Shown: positions 9,977 through 20,654 of the stretch, in pieces
How the letters are laid out: each line of letters opens with the position of its first letter
How positions within the stretch are numbered: the first letter of the stretch is position 1
NCBI RefSeq assembly: GCF_003943935.1
Contig: NZ_RJOB01000003.1
Span: 1 to 64,000 of the forward strand
Direction of reading: 5' to 3'
From: Streptococcus mitis
GTDB taxonomy: Bacteria > Bacillota > Bacilli > Lactobacillales > Streptococcaceae
DNA: 64,000 nt
Program-made: the position numbers and the translations under genes
The notes under the pieces: generated by a model
Seen by the model: only the letters and a program-made list of their open reading frames with translations
Told to the model about the DNA's origin: nothing
Databases searched by the model: none

Positions 9977-10576
9977 ATGGTCAACTATCCTCATAAAATT
10001 TCATCCCAAAAAAGACAAACATCTCTTTCCCAATCCAAAAATTTCGCAAACAGAGGAATGTCTTTTGAAAAGATGATCAATGCTACCAACGACTACTATT
10101 TGTCTCAGGGATTAGCTGTTATACACAAGAAACCTACTCCTATTCAAATCGTACGAGTGGACTATCCACAACGAAGTCGTGCCAAGATTGTTGAAGCTTA
10201 TTTTAGGCAGGCTTCAACAACTGACTATTCAGGTGTTTATGATGGATACTACATCGACTTTGAAGCAAAGGAAACCAGGCAGAAACAAGCGATTCCGATG
10301 AAAAATTTTCATCCACATCAGATTCAGCATATGGAACAAGTCCTTGCCCAACAAGGAATCTGCTTTGTCCTTCTTCACTTTTCTTCTCAGCAAGAAACCT
10401 ACTTATTACCGGCATATGATTTGATTCGCTTCTATCATCAAGATAAGGGGCAAAAATCAATGCCACTTGGATACATACGAGAATACGGTTACCAGATAAA
10501 ACTAGGGGCATTTCCACAAATTCCCTATCTCGATGTCATCAAAGAACATTTACTAGGTGGTAAACAAGATGAATAA
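9977..10576 (+). CDS. recU: Holliday junction resolvase RecU
   Basis: The 199-residue RecU endonuclease cleaves four-way junctions during recombination and chromosome segregation. Its nuclease core includes [20 protein letters not shown], with the acidic and Lys residues of the PD-(D/E)xK fold. The ATG at 9977 has AAGGAG 7 bases ahead. The gene overlaps the start of pbp1A by 8 bp, the conserved recU-PBP1 pairing of Firmicutes. Confidence 0.97.
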   Translation: MVNYPHKISSQKRQTSLSQSKNFANRGMSFEKMINATNDYYLSQGLAVIHKKPTPIQIVRVDYPQRSRAKIVEAYFRQASTTDYSGVYDGYYIDFEAKETRQKQAIPMKNFHPHQIQHMEQVLAQQGICFVLLHFSSQQETYLLPAYDLIRFYHQDKGQKSMPLGYIREYGYQIKLGAFPQIPYLDVIKEHLLGGKQDE

Positions 10577-12734
10577 ATACATTCTTATGCGAATATTAAA
10601 GTATACTGGAATCTTTTTCCTAACTCTCTTTATCGCATTATTTCTATTGGGTGGGGGTGTTTTCCTCTATTTTGTAAGCAAAGCTCCAGCCCTATCAGAT
10701 AGTAAATTAGTTGCAACAACTTCGAGCAAGATTTACGACAATAATAACGAACTCATTGCCGATCTAGGCTCTGAACGCCGAGTAAACGCTCAGGCCAACG
10801 AAATTCCTACTGATTTAGTCAAAGCCATCGTGTCTATCGAGGACCATCGCTTCTTTGACCACAGAGGGGTAGATACGATTCGGATCATGGGAGCCTTCTT
10901 ACGTAACTTACAAAGTAATTCTTTACAAGGAGGATCAACCCTAACCCAGCAGTTGATTAAATTGACCTATTTCTCAACATCAACTTCAGATCAAAACATC
11001 TCCCGAAAAGCGCAAGAGGCTTGGTTAGCTGTCCAATTGGAACAAAAAGCTACCAAACAAGAAATCCTTACCTACTACATCAATAAAGTCTATATGTCAA
11101 ATGGTAACTATGGTATGCAGACCGCAGCCCAAAATTACTACGGAAAAGACTTAAAAGACCTATCTCTACCTCAATTAGCTTTGCTAGCAGGTATGCCTCA
11201 GGCACCAAACCAATACGATCCTTACTCTCATCCAGAAGCAGCATTAGACCGTCGTAACTTGGTTCTTTCAGAAATGAGAGGGCAAAATTACATTAGTGCT
11301 GAACAATATGAAAAAGCCGTCAACACACCTATCACTGATGGTTTACAAAGTCTTAAGTCAACTGCTACTTATCCAGCATATATGGATAACTATCTAAAAG
11401 AGGTTATTGAACAAGTAGAGCACGAAACTGGCTATAATCTTCTGACTACTGGAATGGAAGTCTACACAAATGTGGACAAGGGAATTCAACAGCGACTTTG
11501 GGACATTTACAATACCGATGAATATGTCTCTTATCCAGATGATGACCTTCAAGTAGCCTCAACTATCGTTGATACTTCCAATGGTAAAGTACTTGCCCAA
11601 CTAGGAGCACGTCACCAAGCAAGCAATGTTTCATTCGGTACTAACCAAGCTGTGGAAACCAACCGTGACTGGGGATCAACCATGAAGCCAATCACTGATT
11701 ATGCCCCAGCCTTAGAATACGGTGTATATGATTCAACTGCAACTACTGTCCACGATATTCCTTATAACTATCCTGGAACAAGTACCCCTGTCTACAACTG
11801 GGATCGAGCATATTTTGGTAACATTAGCCTGCAATATGCCCTTCAACAATCTCGTAACGTGCCTGCCGTTGAAACACTAAACAAGGTTGGTTTAGATAGA
11901 GCCAAAAACTTCCTAAATGGTTTAGGAATCGACTATCCAAGTATTCACTACTCAAATGCTATTTCAAGTAATACAACTGAATCTAGTAAACAGTACGGGG
12001 CAAGCAGTGAAAAAATGGCTGCGGCTTATGCTACATTCGCTAATGGCGGTATCTACCATAAACCAATGTACATCAATAAGATTGTCTTTAGTGATGGCAG
12101 TGAAAAAGAATTCTCTGATGCTGGTACAAGAGCTATGAAAGAGTCTACTGCCTATATGATGACCGAAATGATGAAAACAGTCTTGACATCTGGAACAGGT
12201 TACAATGCCTACCTTCCTGGAATCCCTCAAGCAGGTAAAACAGGTACTTCTAACTATACAGATGAAGAAATCGAAAATCATATCAAGATGAATCAACTTG
12301 TAGCACCAGATGAACTATTTGTCGGTTATACTCGTAAGTATTCAATGGCCGTTTGGACAGGTTATACCAACCGCCTCACTCCTATTGTAGGTGAGGGTCT
12401 CACAGTTGCTGCTAGAGTCTATCGTAGCATGATGAGCTACCTTACGCAAAATAACCATCCTGGAGATTGGACAATGCCTGAAGGATTATATAGAAACGGG
12501 CAGTTCGTGTTCCAAAACGGAGCCAGAAATACATGGAGTATTCCTGATACACAGCAAACACAATCAGAAGTAGAGAGTCCCTCTACAACAACTGAAAGTT
12601 CAACTACCCAGGTAACACCTACTCCTGGTCAACAATCAAATAATCCTGCTCCAACAAATCCAAATCAGGGACAACCTGGCCAACAAATCCAACAGCAACC
12701 ACAGGCCCCTCAAGTTCAACAACCACAACAGTAA
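10569..12734 (+). CDS. pbp1A: Class A penicillin-binding protein 1A
   Basis: This bifunctional peptidoglycan glycosyltransferase/transpeptidase has 721 residues from the ATG at 10569. I preferred this start to GTG 10557 because it has AGGTGG ahead and matches the pneumococcal N-terminus. It has one membrane anchor (about 9-35), a GT51 domain with [10 protein letters not shown] and [11 protein letters not shown], then a transpeptidase domain with STMK, SRN and KTGTS motifs, and a Pro/Gln/Thr-rich tail. The STMK box is wild type. The segment matching the pneumococcal TSQF loop reads MNQL here. It acts at the outer face of the membrane with GpsB and MreCD partners. Confidence 0.97.
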   Translation: MNKYILMRILKYTGIFFLTLFIALFLLGGGVFLYFVSKAPALSDSKLVATTSSKIYDNNNELIADLGSERRVNAQANEIPTDLVKAIVSIEDHRFFDHRGVDTIRIMGAFLRNLQSNSLQGGSTLTQQLIKLTYFSTSTSDQNISRKAQEAWLAVQLEQKATKQEILTYYINKVYMSNGNYGMQTAAQNYYGKDLKDLSLPQLALLAGMPQAPNQYDPYSHPEAALDRRNLVLSEMRGQNYISAEQYEKAVNTPITDGLQSLKSTATYPAYMDNYLKEVIEQVEHETGYNLLTTGMEVYTNVDKGIQQRLWDIYNTDEYVSYPDDDLQVASTIVDTSNGKVLAQLGARHQASNVSFGTNQAVETNRDWGSTMKPITDYAPALEYGVYDSTATTVHDIPYNYPGTSTPVYNWDRAYFGNISLQYALQQSRNVPAVETLNKVGLDRAKNFLNGLGIDYPSIHYSNAISSNTTESSKQYGASSEKMAAAYATFANGGIYHKPMYINKIVFSDGSEKEFSDAGTRAMKESTAYMMTEMMKTVLTSGTGYNAYLPGIPQAGKTGTSNYTDEEIENHIKMNQLVAPDELFVGYTRKYSMAVWTGYTNRLTPIVGEGLTVAARVYRSMMSYLTQNNHPGDWTMPEGLYRNGQFVFQNGARNTWSIPDTQQTQSEVESPSTTTESSTTQVTPTPGQQSNNPAPTNPNQGQPGQQIQQQPQAPQVQQPQQ

Positions 12735-12737
12735 ACG

Positions 12738-12773
12738 AAAATCCTGAGAACTAGAAATTCTCAGGATTTTTAT
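12738..12773 (+). terminator. Terminator of recU-pbp1A
   Basis: An 11-bp perfect stem (AATCCTGAGAA with TTCTCAGGATT, loop 7) is followed by TTTTA just after the pbp1A stop. Confidence 0.85.
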
Positions 12774-12823
12774 ATAGCAGATTGAAATAAAATGTGAACA
12801 AATTGATTAGGAAATTCAAACTA

Positions 12824-12974
12824 ATACTCTTCGAAAATCTCTTCAAACTACGTCAGCTTCACCTTGCTATATATATGTGAGTGACTTCGTCAATCTTATC
12901 TACAACCTCAAAACAGTTTTTTGAGCAGTCTGCGACTGGATTTCTAGTTTGCTCTTTGATTTTCATTGAGTATA
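12824..12974 (+). repeat. BOX element (boxA-boxB-boxC)
   Basis: The 151-bp repeat runs from ATACTCTTCGAAAATCTC to TTTTCATTGAGTATA, with a central boxB-like part (GTGACTTCGTCAATCTTATC). It lies between the convergent pbp1A and aliA genes. The rest of 12774-13102 shows no gene. Confidence 0.9.
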
Positions 12975-13102
12975 ATTTCTAACAATGTTCTAGAAACAAT
13001 GGTGTAGTATTGTAGACTCAATAGGCTGTATTATTCTAGATTCAACTCCCTCTACTAGAAAGACATATAAAGGAGTCGGCTACAAACCAAACTCCCTTAC
13101 CT

Positions 13103-15082
13103 TTATTTCACATGTTTCACAAGGTCTTCTTGCGCTTTTTTATTGGATTCTTCTTTTTCTTTCATCCATTTATCTTGGGCTTTTTGGTATTCCTCTACAG
13201 TGACTGCCTTGTCTTGAAGTTCCAAGTATTTGTATAGGAGCGGATCGCTTGTCCCCTTGTTACCAGAGAAGGCAAACGGCATCGTAAATGGTACCATCTT
13301 AGACAAGATTGGGCGACCAGTAAGTGTTGTTGTTGGGATAATCAAGGCACTATCTGTCAACCAAGCTTGTGCAGCTGCGTATTTATCATAACGTTTTGCT
13401 ACGTCTGTTGTCTCATTTCCAGCTTCAGTTACTAATTTCTCATAGTCGTTTAGACCAACAGTTTTAGCTGCAGCATTATCTGTACCAGCATCAAAGCCAA
13501 GGTAGGTTTTAGTGTTTTCACCAGCTGATGGTTTGATAATATCGAGGTAAGTTGATGGATCGGCAAAGTCAGGACTCCAACCAACATTATCTGAAATATC
13601 CCAATCTTCCCCAGCTGCTGTCTCAGCAAAGTAGGTAATATTCAAGACTTCATCTTTTTGTAATTGTTGAATATCAATTACGACATTATCTGCACCCAAG
13701 GTTTCTTCAACCGATTGTTTAAAAGACTGTACGCGTTGAACTTTTGTAGTTGCTGTCTGGTCAACTGGCATATCCAAATGAATTGGGAAGGTCACGCCTT
13801 CTGCCTGTAAAGCTGACTTAGCCTTCGCAAATTCAGCCTTAGCCTTGTCTGGATTGTAAAGACCATCTTGGGCATCAGCAAGATTAACATCCTTCCATTC
13901 ATCTCCATAAGTTACTAATTTTTCCTTGACCATATCGCCAAAGTTTTTACCATCTGATTGAACAAATGTTGGTGGAACAAAGAGATTACGCAAGATTTTG
14001 CTGGCACCACTAGCACCGTTCACTTGTGAAGCATAGGCTGTACGGTCAAAACCAAAGGCAATAGCCTGACGGAAATCCTTGTTTAAGAGAGCCTTTTTGG
14101 TAGAAGTCTTTTGTTCGTCGCTGGTCTTAGATGTGTGTTTATAAGATTGACGGTCAATATTTGTCCCTACTAAATAAGTCGTAGAGTCTTGTTGAGTATA
14201 AACGATATTGTCTTTCATACTCTTCTCAAGCTCTGCAAAACTTGCATTTGTTGGATAAAGTCTAGCTGCTGTAAAGCTTCCATCCTTAAAATTCTCTGCT
14301 GGTTTGCTGGTGTCTTGACCATCCCAGAATGACAATTTGATCTTGTCAACATGAACATTGTCCTTATCCCAGTAGTTCGGATTTTTCGCAAATTCAACGG
14401 AAGATTTAGCCACAATAGATTTCAACAAATAAGGACCATTGTACAAGATACTGCTTGGATCCGTAGCTTTGGCAAAATCATCCCCTTTTGAGTTCAAAAA
14501 CTCTTCATTGAGTGGCGCAAGCACACCCATGGTTGTTTTAGAATTCCAAAAACTTTCCGGTTTGTTCAAGGTGTATTGGACTGTTTGGTCATCCAGCGCT
14601 TTAATTCCGACTTGGGCAAAGTCTTTAATTTCCCCTTTAGCATAGGCGTCCAAACCTTTAATTGAATCTTGTACCAAGTAAAGGGCTTGTGATTTCTTAT
14701 CTGTTGCATATTTAAGACCTGTCACAAAGTCCTGTGCCTTAACAGGAGCATACTCTTCTCCCTCAGATGTGTACCACTTGGCATCCTGACGAATCTTATA
14801 AGTATAAGTCAAGCCATCCTTAGAAACCGACCAGTCTTCTGCCAATGAAGGAACAAGGTTCCCATATTTATCATTTTCAAGCAAGCCATCAATGACGTTA
14901 CTAGTAATATTTGAAGTAGCTGCCTTACTGGTTGTTAAATAGTTGAGATTATCTGGGTCTGTCTCGTAGGTAAATGCGAAGGTCTGCTCACCTTTAGCGC
15001 CTGAGCCCCCTGAACAAGCAGCTAAGACACCCGCTGCTAATAAAGTCACTCCCGCAAGAGCCAATACTTTTCTTGTTTTCAT
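13103..15082 (-). CDS. aliA: Oligopeptide-binding lipoprotein AliA
   Basis: The 659-residue SBP family 5 lipoprotein delivers oligopeptides to the Ami permease. The lipobox LAAC places the lipidated Cys at residue 23, and the chain is nearly collinear with pneumococcal AliA. I chose the ATG at 15082 (AAGGAG just upstream); the longer frame would start inside the -35 box. It is the usual right flank of the capsule locus. A weak hairpin follows the stop. A consensus promoter with a CodY-like box lies upstream, fitting nutritional control. Confidence 0.95.
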   Translation of the reverse strand: MKTRKVLALAGVTLLAAGVLAACSGGSGAKGEQTFAFTYETDPDNLNYLTTSKAATSNITSNVIDGLLENDKYGNLVPSLAEDWSVSKDGLTYTYKIRQDAKWYTSEGEEYAPVKAQDFVTGLKYATDKKSQALYLVQDSIKGLDAYAKGEIKDFAQVGIKALDDQTVQYTLNKPESFWNSKTTMGVLAPLNEEFLNSKGDDFAKATDPSSILYNGPYLLKSIVAKSSVEFAKNPNYWDKDNVHVDKIKLSFWDGQDTSKPAENFKDGSFTAARLYPTNASFAELEKSMKDNIVYTQQDSTTYLVGTNIDRQSYKHTSKTSDEQKTSTKKALLNKDFRQAIAFGFDRTAYASQVNGASGASKILRNLFVPPTFVQSDGKNFGDMVKEKLVTYGDEWKDVNLADAQDGLYNPDKAKAEFAKAKSALQAEGVTFPIHLDMPVDQTATTKVQRVQSFKQSVEETLGADNVVIDIQQLQKDEVLNITYFAETAAGEDWDISDNVGWSPDFADPSTYLDIIKPSAGENTKTYLGFDAGTDNAAAKTVGLNDYEKLVTEAGNETTDVAKRYDKYAAAQAWLTDSALIIPTTTLTGRPILSKMVPFTMPFAFSGNKGTSDPLLYKYLELQDKAVTVEEYQKAQDKWMKEKEESNKKAQEDLVKHVK

Positions 15083-15107
15083 AGTCTTCTCCTTTGTTTT
15101 TTTATTC

Positions 15108-15163
15108 ATTATAGACCCTTTTTCATGTTCTGTCAATAGAATTTTCTGAATTTTAGAAAATTA
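15108..15163 (-). promoter_or_regulatory. aliA promoter with overlapping CodY-like boxes
   Basis: On the - strand TTGACA (15131-15136) and TATAAT (15108-15113) are 17 bp apart. Directly upstream, 15140-15154 reads AATTTTCTGAATTTT, two mismatches from the CodY box AATTTTCWGAAAATT, and it overlaps a second weaker copy. CodY represses peptide uptake genes in streptococci when branched-chain amino acids are plentiful. Confidence 0.75.
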
Positions 15164-15202
15164 TTTTTTAAACAACAAATTTGCAAAAATATGAATAATG
15201 TC

Positions 15203-15240
15203 AAAAAATCCCTCAACTACATTACATAGTCAAGGAATTT
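15203..15240 (-). terminator. Terminator at the end of the capsule operon (after glf)
   Basis: On the - strand TTCCTTGACTA pairs with TAGTTGAGGGA (11 bp counting G-U pairs), followed by TTTTTT. Confidence 0.8.
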
Positions 15241-15284
15241 TTTATACTATTTCTAAATAATAACTGGGAGTCAGTTTTACTTGT

Positions 15285-16388
15285 TTAATCTAACTCATTT
15301 CTCACACACTGTAAGGCTGCTCCAATTACTTGGTGCATATCGTAATAACGATAGTGTCCTAAACGGCCACCAAAGATAACATTGCCTTGCTCATCAGCCA
15401 ATTTTTTATATGATTTATATAAATGATTATTACGATCATTATTTACTGGATAATAAGGCTCATCACCTTTTTCCCATGTTTTAGAATATTCTTTAGTAAT
15501 GATAGTCTTTGCTTGATTTCCAAATTCAAAATGTTTGTGTTCAATAATGCGAGTATATAGGGTATCAGCATCTGTATAGTTCACAACTGCATTTCCTTGG
15601 TAATTCTCCATATCCAAGGTCTCGCTTTCAAAACGAAGACTACGGTACTCTAGTTCTCCCAACTTATAGTCGAAAAATTCATCAATCATACCCGTAAAAA
15701 CAATCTTAGGAAAATCTTTCAGGTATTGCTCTTTATTCGCAAAGAAATCAACGTTTGTTTCTACATCAATGTTTTCATGATCCAACATTTTTTCAACTAT
15801 TTGAGTATATCCACCAATCGGAATCCCTTGATAGGTATCGTTAAAATAGTTGTTATCATAGGTCAGGCGTACTGGCAAACGGCGAATGATGAAGGCTGGA
15901 AGTTCCGTAGTTGGCTTGCCCCACTGTTTCTCTGTATAGTCTTTGATTAATTTCTCGTAGATATCTTTACCTACTAGAGATATAGCCTGTTCTTCCAAAT
16001 TTTCAGGAGTTTTGCCATTTAAAACAGCACGTTGCTCATCAATCTTCGCTTGTGCTTCTGCTGGCGTTACAACTCCCCAGAGTTTATTGAAAGTATTCAT
16101 ATTAAAAGGAAGGTTATAAATCTCTCCCTTATAGTTTGCAACAGGAGAATTTGTGTAACGGTTAAACTCTGCAAACTGATTTACATAATCCCAAATCTCC
16201 TTATCAGAAGTATGGAAGATATGAGCACCATACTGATGAACTTGAATTCCTTCCTCTTCACGAGTATAGATATTACCCGCGATATGATTTCGTTTTTCAA
16301 TGACTTTTACTTTTTTTTCTTTTAAGGCTACTTCATGGGCAAAGACTGCACCAAAGAGACCAGCACCAACAACAAGATAATCGTACAT
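15285..16388 (-). CDS. glf: UDP-galactopyranose mutase
   Basis: The 367-residue FAD enzyme interconverts UDP-galactopyranose and UDP-galactofuranose, so it predicts galactofuranose in the polymer. The N-terminal FAD fold is VVGAGLFGAVFAHE, followed by EKRNHIAGNIYT; the C-terminal Glf motif FGGRLGHYRYYDMHQ is present. The start has AAAGGAGC. It is the last gene of the capsule operon, downstream of rmlD. Confidence 0.96.
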   Translation of the reverse strand: MYDYLVVGAGLFGAVFAHEVALKEKKVKVIEKRNHIAGNIYTREEEGIQVHQYGAHIFHTSDKEIWDYVNQFAEFNRYTNSPVANYKGEIYNLPFNMNTFNKLWGVVTPAEAQAKIDEQRAVLNGKTPENLEEQAISLVGKDIYEKLIKDYTEKQWGKPTTELPAFIIRRLPVRLTYDNNYFNDTYQGIPIGGYTQIVEKMLDHENIDVETNVDFFANKEQYLKDFPKIVFTGMIDEFFDYKLGELEYRSLRFESETLDMENYQGNAVVNYTDADTLYTRIIEHKHFEFGNQAKTIITKEYSKTWEKGDEPYYPVNNDRNNHLYKSYKKLADEQGNVIFGGRLGHYRYYDMHQVIGAALQCVRNELD

Positions 16389-16450
16389 CTTATGCTCCTT
16401 TGGAGTTTATTATCTGCCTCTTTTATTAGACTAGAAAATCATTCCACTAC

Positions 16451-17302
16451 TTATCTCACTTCTTGTTTGTAAAATTCTTTCAAGGCATCTTGCCAAGTTG
16501 GAATGACAAATCCAGTAGCTTTAGCTTTAGTCAGGCTCATCGTTGAGTTTAGGGGGCGTTTAGCTTTTGCTGGAAATTGACTGGAATCTACTGGCTTGAT
16601 TTCCACATCTGTATCTTTCAAAATTTCAACTGCAAAATCATACCAAGTCGTGTCTTCTGTCGCATCATTTGACAAATGATAATAACCAAATTCCTTGCGA
16701 TTTTCAGCTAGGTAGGTCATGAACTCAGCCAAGGTACGAGTCCAAGTCGGACGACCGTGCTGGTCATTTACAACTGTTAAAGTCTTATGATTTTTCGCAA
16801 GATTTTGCATGGTAAAAACGAAGTTTTTGCCATAATTTCCAAATACCCAGGCAGTACGGATAATATAGAAATTAGATACATGCTTCTCAACTAACTCTTC
16901 TCCCATACGCTTAGTGCGTCCATATTCTGTCTGTGGATCTGGTCGGTCATCAACTTCCCACTCTTGTCCAACTGGTTTCTTACCGTCAAAGACATAGTCA
17001 GTAGAAATATAAACTAAAGTCGCACCATGCTTTTCAGATGCTTTTGCGACATTTTCTGTCCCCGTCACATTGATGGCAAAATCCAATTCTTTCCCTTCAT
17101 CCTCTGCTGCATCAACAGCGGTGTAGGCTGCACAGTGGTAGACTAAAGTTGGTTTCACCTCTTCAAAAACCTTCTCAACCATTTCTGCATTGGTAATGTC
17201 CATCTCAGCCACATCTACTGCCACATATTCTTCATTACGTTCATCTAATAAATAACGAAGTTCAGTTCCTAATTGGCCTTTTGCTCCTGTAATTAAAATC
17301 AT
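16451..17302 (-). CDS. rmlD: dTDP-4-dehydrorhamnose reductase
   Basis: The 283-residue extended SDR enzyme reduces dTDP-4-keto-L-rhamnose to dTDP-L-rhamnose with NADPH. Visible are ITGAKGQLGTEL, the YISTDYVFDG segment and the YGRTK catalytic Tyr/Lys pair. It is the last step of the rmlACBD pathway and lies 65 bp after rmlB. Confidence 0.96.
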   Translation of the reverse strand: MILITGAKGQLGTELRYLLDERNEEYVAVDVAEMDITNAEMVEKVFEEVKPTLVYHCAAYTAVDAAEDEGKELDFAINVTGTENVAKASEKHGATLVYISTDYVFDGKKPVGQEWEVDDRPDPQTEYGRTKRMGEELVEKHVSNFYIIRTAWVFGNYGKNFVFTMQNLAKNHKTLTVVNDQHGRPTWTRTLAEFMTYLAENRKEFGYYHLSNDATEDTTWYDFAVEILKDTDVEIKPVDSSQFPAKAKRPLNSTMSLTKAKATGFVIPTWQDALKEFYKQEVR

Positions 17303-17367
17303 CTATAGCCCTTTCTAATATGTAACCCTTTCCAATATAGCAATAAAAAGCAGTTATTTCCTGCTTT

Positions 17368-18429
<1,062 letters not shown>

Positions 18430-19023
18430 TTACAAATCTTCTTTTTTCAAAGGTTTTACATCCTTAAGTAGTGGATGATTTTTATCTGCATCTGAAACCT
18501 CTGCTTCTGCAAGATTTTCCCATTCAATGCCAAGGCTTGGATCAGCATAGTTCACAAAGGCATACTTGGGTTTGAGTTCAAGAGCCCAGTAGTCATTGAC
18601 CAAATAACTATAAGAAACTGTATCTGATAGGACTTGGAAACCATTGGCCACGCCTCGAGGAACAAAGATTCCCTTACTTGCATCAATTACTGTCTGATAG
18701 GTATTTCCAAAGGTTTCGCCCTCGCGTAGATCAACCCAAGAACCCAGAACTTTCCCACCATCTGCTACAGAGATGTACTTATCCCAAGGTTCTGCGTGGA
18801 GGCCACGGAGAACATTTTTACGTGAGAAGGATACATTGTTTTGCAATTTTCCTTCTGCAAAGAAAGACTCTGGAAATCCAAGTGGGAGCATTTTTTCCTT
18901 TTGGAAATTTTCTTTAAACCAGCCACGATTATCACCATGAATAGGGATATCAAACTCCAACATACCTGGAATTGCATCAACCTTGCGTGCTGCAAGCGTC
19001 TTTCCGAAAAAATTATCTGTCAT
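18430..19023 (-). CDS. rmlC: dTDP-4-dehydrorhamnose 3,5-epimerase
   Basis: The 197-residue cupin enzyme epimerises C3 and C5 of dTDP-4-keto-6-deoxyglucose. Conserved pieces are DNRGWFKE, VLRGLHAEPWDKYI (with the catalytic His) and FVPRGVANGFQVL. It abuts rmlA directly. Confidence 0.96.
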   Translation of the reverse strand: MTDNFFGKTLAARKVDAIPGMLEFDIPIHGDNRGWFKENFQKEKMLPLGFPESFFAEGKLQNNVSFSRKNVLRGLHAEPWDKYISVADGGKVLGSWVDLREGETFGNTYQTVIDASKGIFVPRGVANGFQVLSDTVSYSYLVNDYWALELKPKYAFVNYADPSLGIEWENLAEAEVSDADKNHPLLKDVKPLKKEDL

Positions 19024-19893
19024 CTATGCTTCTCCAATCAAACGGAGCAGATACTGCCCGTATTCATTTTTCTTAAGTGGTTGGGCTAAGGCCAATACAT
19101 CTTCGCGACTGATATAGCCCATACGGTAAGCAATTTCTTCTAAGTTTGCTACCTGAACATTTTGCATCCGTTGGACTGTTTCGATGTACTGTGAAGCCTC
19201 TAGTAAGCTTTCATGAGTGCCAGTATCCAACCAAGCAAAGCCACGTCCCATAACCTCAACCGATAAATCTCCACGATCTAGGTAAGCCTTGTTGACATCT
19301 GTAATTTCCAATTCACCACGCAGGCTTGGTTTTATATTTTTGGCAATCTCTACTACATCATTATCGTAGAAATAGAGGCCTGTAACTGCATAGTTTGAAC
19401 GAGGATGTTCTGGCTTTTCTTCGATAGAAATGGCGTTCATGTCTTTGTCAAACTCAACAACACCAAAGCGTTCTGGATCCTTCACGTGATAGCCAAAGAC
19501 AGTCGCTCCTGAATCCTTGCTTGCTGCCTTTTGTAACATCTTAGAAAGACCAGGACCGTGATAGATATTGTCACCTAAGATCAGAGCAACGCTATCATCA
19601 CCAATAAATTCTTCACCAATAATAAAGGCTTGTGCCAAACCATCTGGACTTGGTTGCTCTGCATAAGACAATTGAATCCCAAACTCAGAGCCATCTTGAA
19701 GAAGCTCTTTGAATCGATGCAAATCCTGTGGAGTGGAAATAATCAAAATATCCCTAATCCCAGCCAACATCAATGTTGAAAGTGGGTAGTAAATCATCGG
19801 TTTATCATAAACCGGCATAAGTTGTTTTGATGCAGCGCGAGTCAAAGGATATAAACGTGTCCCCGAACCACCTGCTAGAATAATACCTTTCAT
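19024..19893 (-). CDS. rmlA: Glucose-1-phosphate thymidylyltransferase
   Basis: The 289-residue nucleotidyltransferase makes dTDP-glucose from glucose 1-phosphate and dTTP, the first step to dTDP-rhamnose. It shows the [11 protein letters not shown] signature, [24 protein letters not shown] and [20 protein letters not shown]. The start has AAAGGTACCC ahead. It heads rmlACBD-glf, separated from the FucNAc genes by a 0.76-kb gap. Confidence 0.97.
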   Translation of the reverse strand: MKGIILAGGSGTRLYPLTRAASKQLMPVYDKPMIYYPLSTLMLAGIRDILIISTPQDLHRFKELLQDGSEFGIQLSYAEQPSPDGLAQAFIIGEEFIGDDSVALILGDNIYHGPGLSKMLQKAASKDSGATVFGYHVKDPERFGVVEFDKDMNAISIEEKPEHPRSNYAVTGLYFYDNDVVEIAKNIKPSLRGELEITDVNKAYLDRGDLSVEVMGRGFAWLDTGTHESLLEASQYIETVQRMQNVQVANLEEIAYRMGYISREDVLALAQPLKKNEYGQYLLRLIGEA

Positions 19894-20654
19894 AGTAGGG
19901 TACCTTTCTTTGTTGTTTTAGATTCAATTCCTATTAATTGTATACTGCTCTAAAATCAAAATAATCGTCACAGTTTTTCAAATTATTATCTAAAAACACA
20001 GAAAAACTCTTCTTTATCTATAAAAATTCACTTACTTCATATTACATTTAGCATAAAATGAAATAAGCGAATTCTACTTTGTTTGCATACCATTAAAAAT
20101 CATTTCCTAAGGGTATTTCAAATAACTGTGTAAGAGGCATAATTCCACCATTTCTTAGGTTTTCAATGCTAAATTACATAGTAATCAGAGATCCATTAAA
20201 AATCTCTAACTTCCTCATCGTAAAAAAATGACAATGAGATACTTATTGATTTCAATTAATTAACAGAATACGAACTAGACAAGTGAGTGCGCCTCCTTAA
20301 CAAACACTTCCAAGCGTTTACTTTCCTCATTCAGTCATCTTAATCTACGACTTACATCATCAGATAAGTTATACTCACCATTTAAAATAGATAAAATATG
20401 TTGTTTTTCTTCTTCAGTCTTCTCTTCAATAAGTACATCTTTAAAAATTACTGCCATTATTCTCACCTCACTGCAATTGTTAAAGTGTTGTTACTTTATT
20501 CTATCAAACATAAGGCGCAAAAACAAGCCAAAAACCCGATAGAATGGCTATCCCTCTACTCTCAAGTAAGCTATTTCTATCAAATCAGTTCAATTTTACT
20601 CCTTGTTCTACTAAGAACTAATTATTCCGTTTTAATTTATTAAAAATATGCAGT
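19894..20654. other. Gap between rmlA and fnlC; one small broken ORF
   Basis: These 761 bases hold no intact gene of normal length. On the - strand there is a weak hairpin with a T run after fnlC (about 20535-20553), a promoter-like TTGTTT-17-TAGAAT and the interrupted ORF 20275-20457. The remainder is AT-rich with many stops and looks like decayed coding DNA I could not identify. Confidence 0.5.
20275..20457 (-). pseudogene. Small ORF with an in-frame stop, unknown function
   Basis: An ATG at 20457 (preceded by GAGGTGAG) opens a frame beginning MAVIFKDVLIEEKTEEEKQH. It meets TGA at 20335-20337 (codon 41) and then continues in the same frame for 19 codons (LNEESKRLEVFVKEAHSLV) to TAG. The charged helical character on both sides suggests a 60-residue protein broken by a nonsense change. 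I do not recognise the family. A real 40-residue product is also possible. Confidence 0.35.

Noticed and set aside
20398..20643. 81-codon + strand ORF rich in Phe/Leu
   Set aside because: It has no ribosome-binding site, is low-complexity AT-rich sequence, and lies antisense to the small broken ORF and its promoter.
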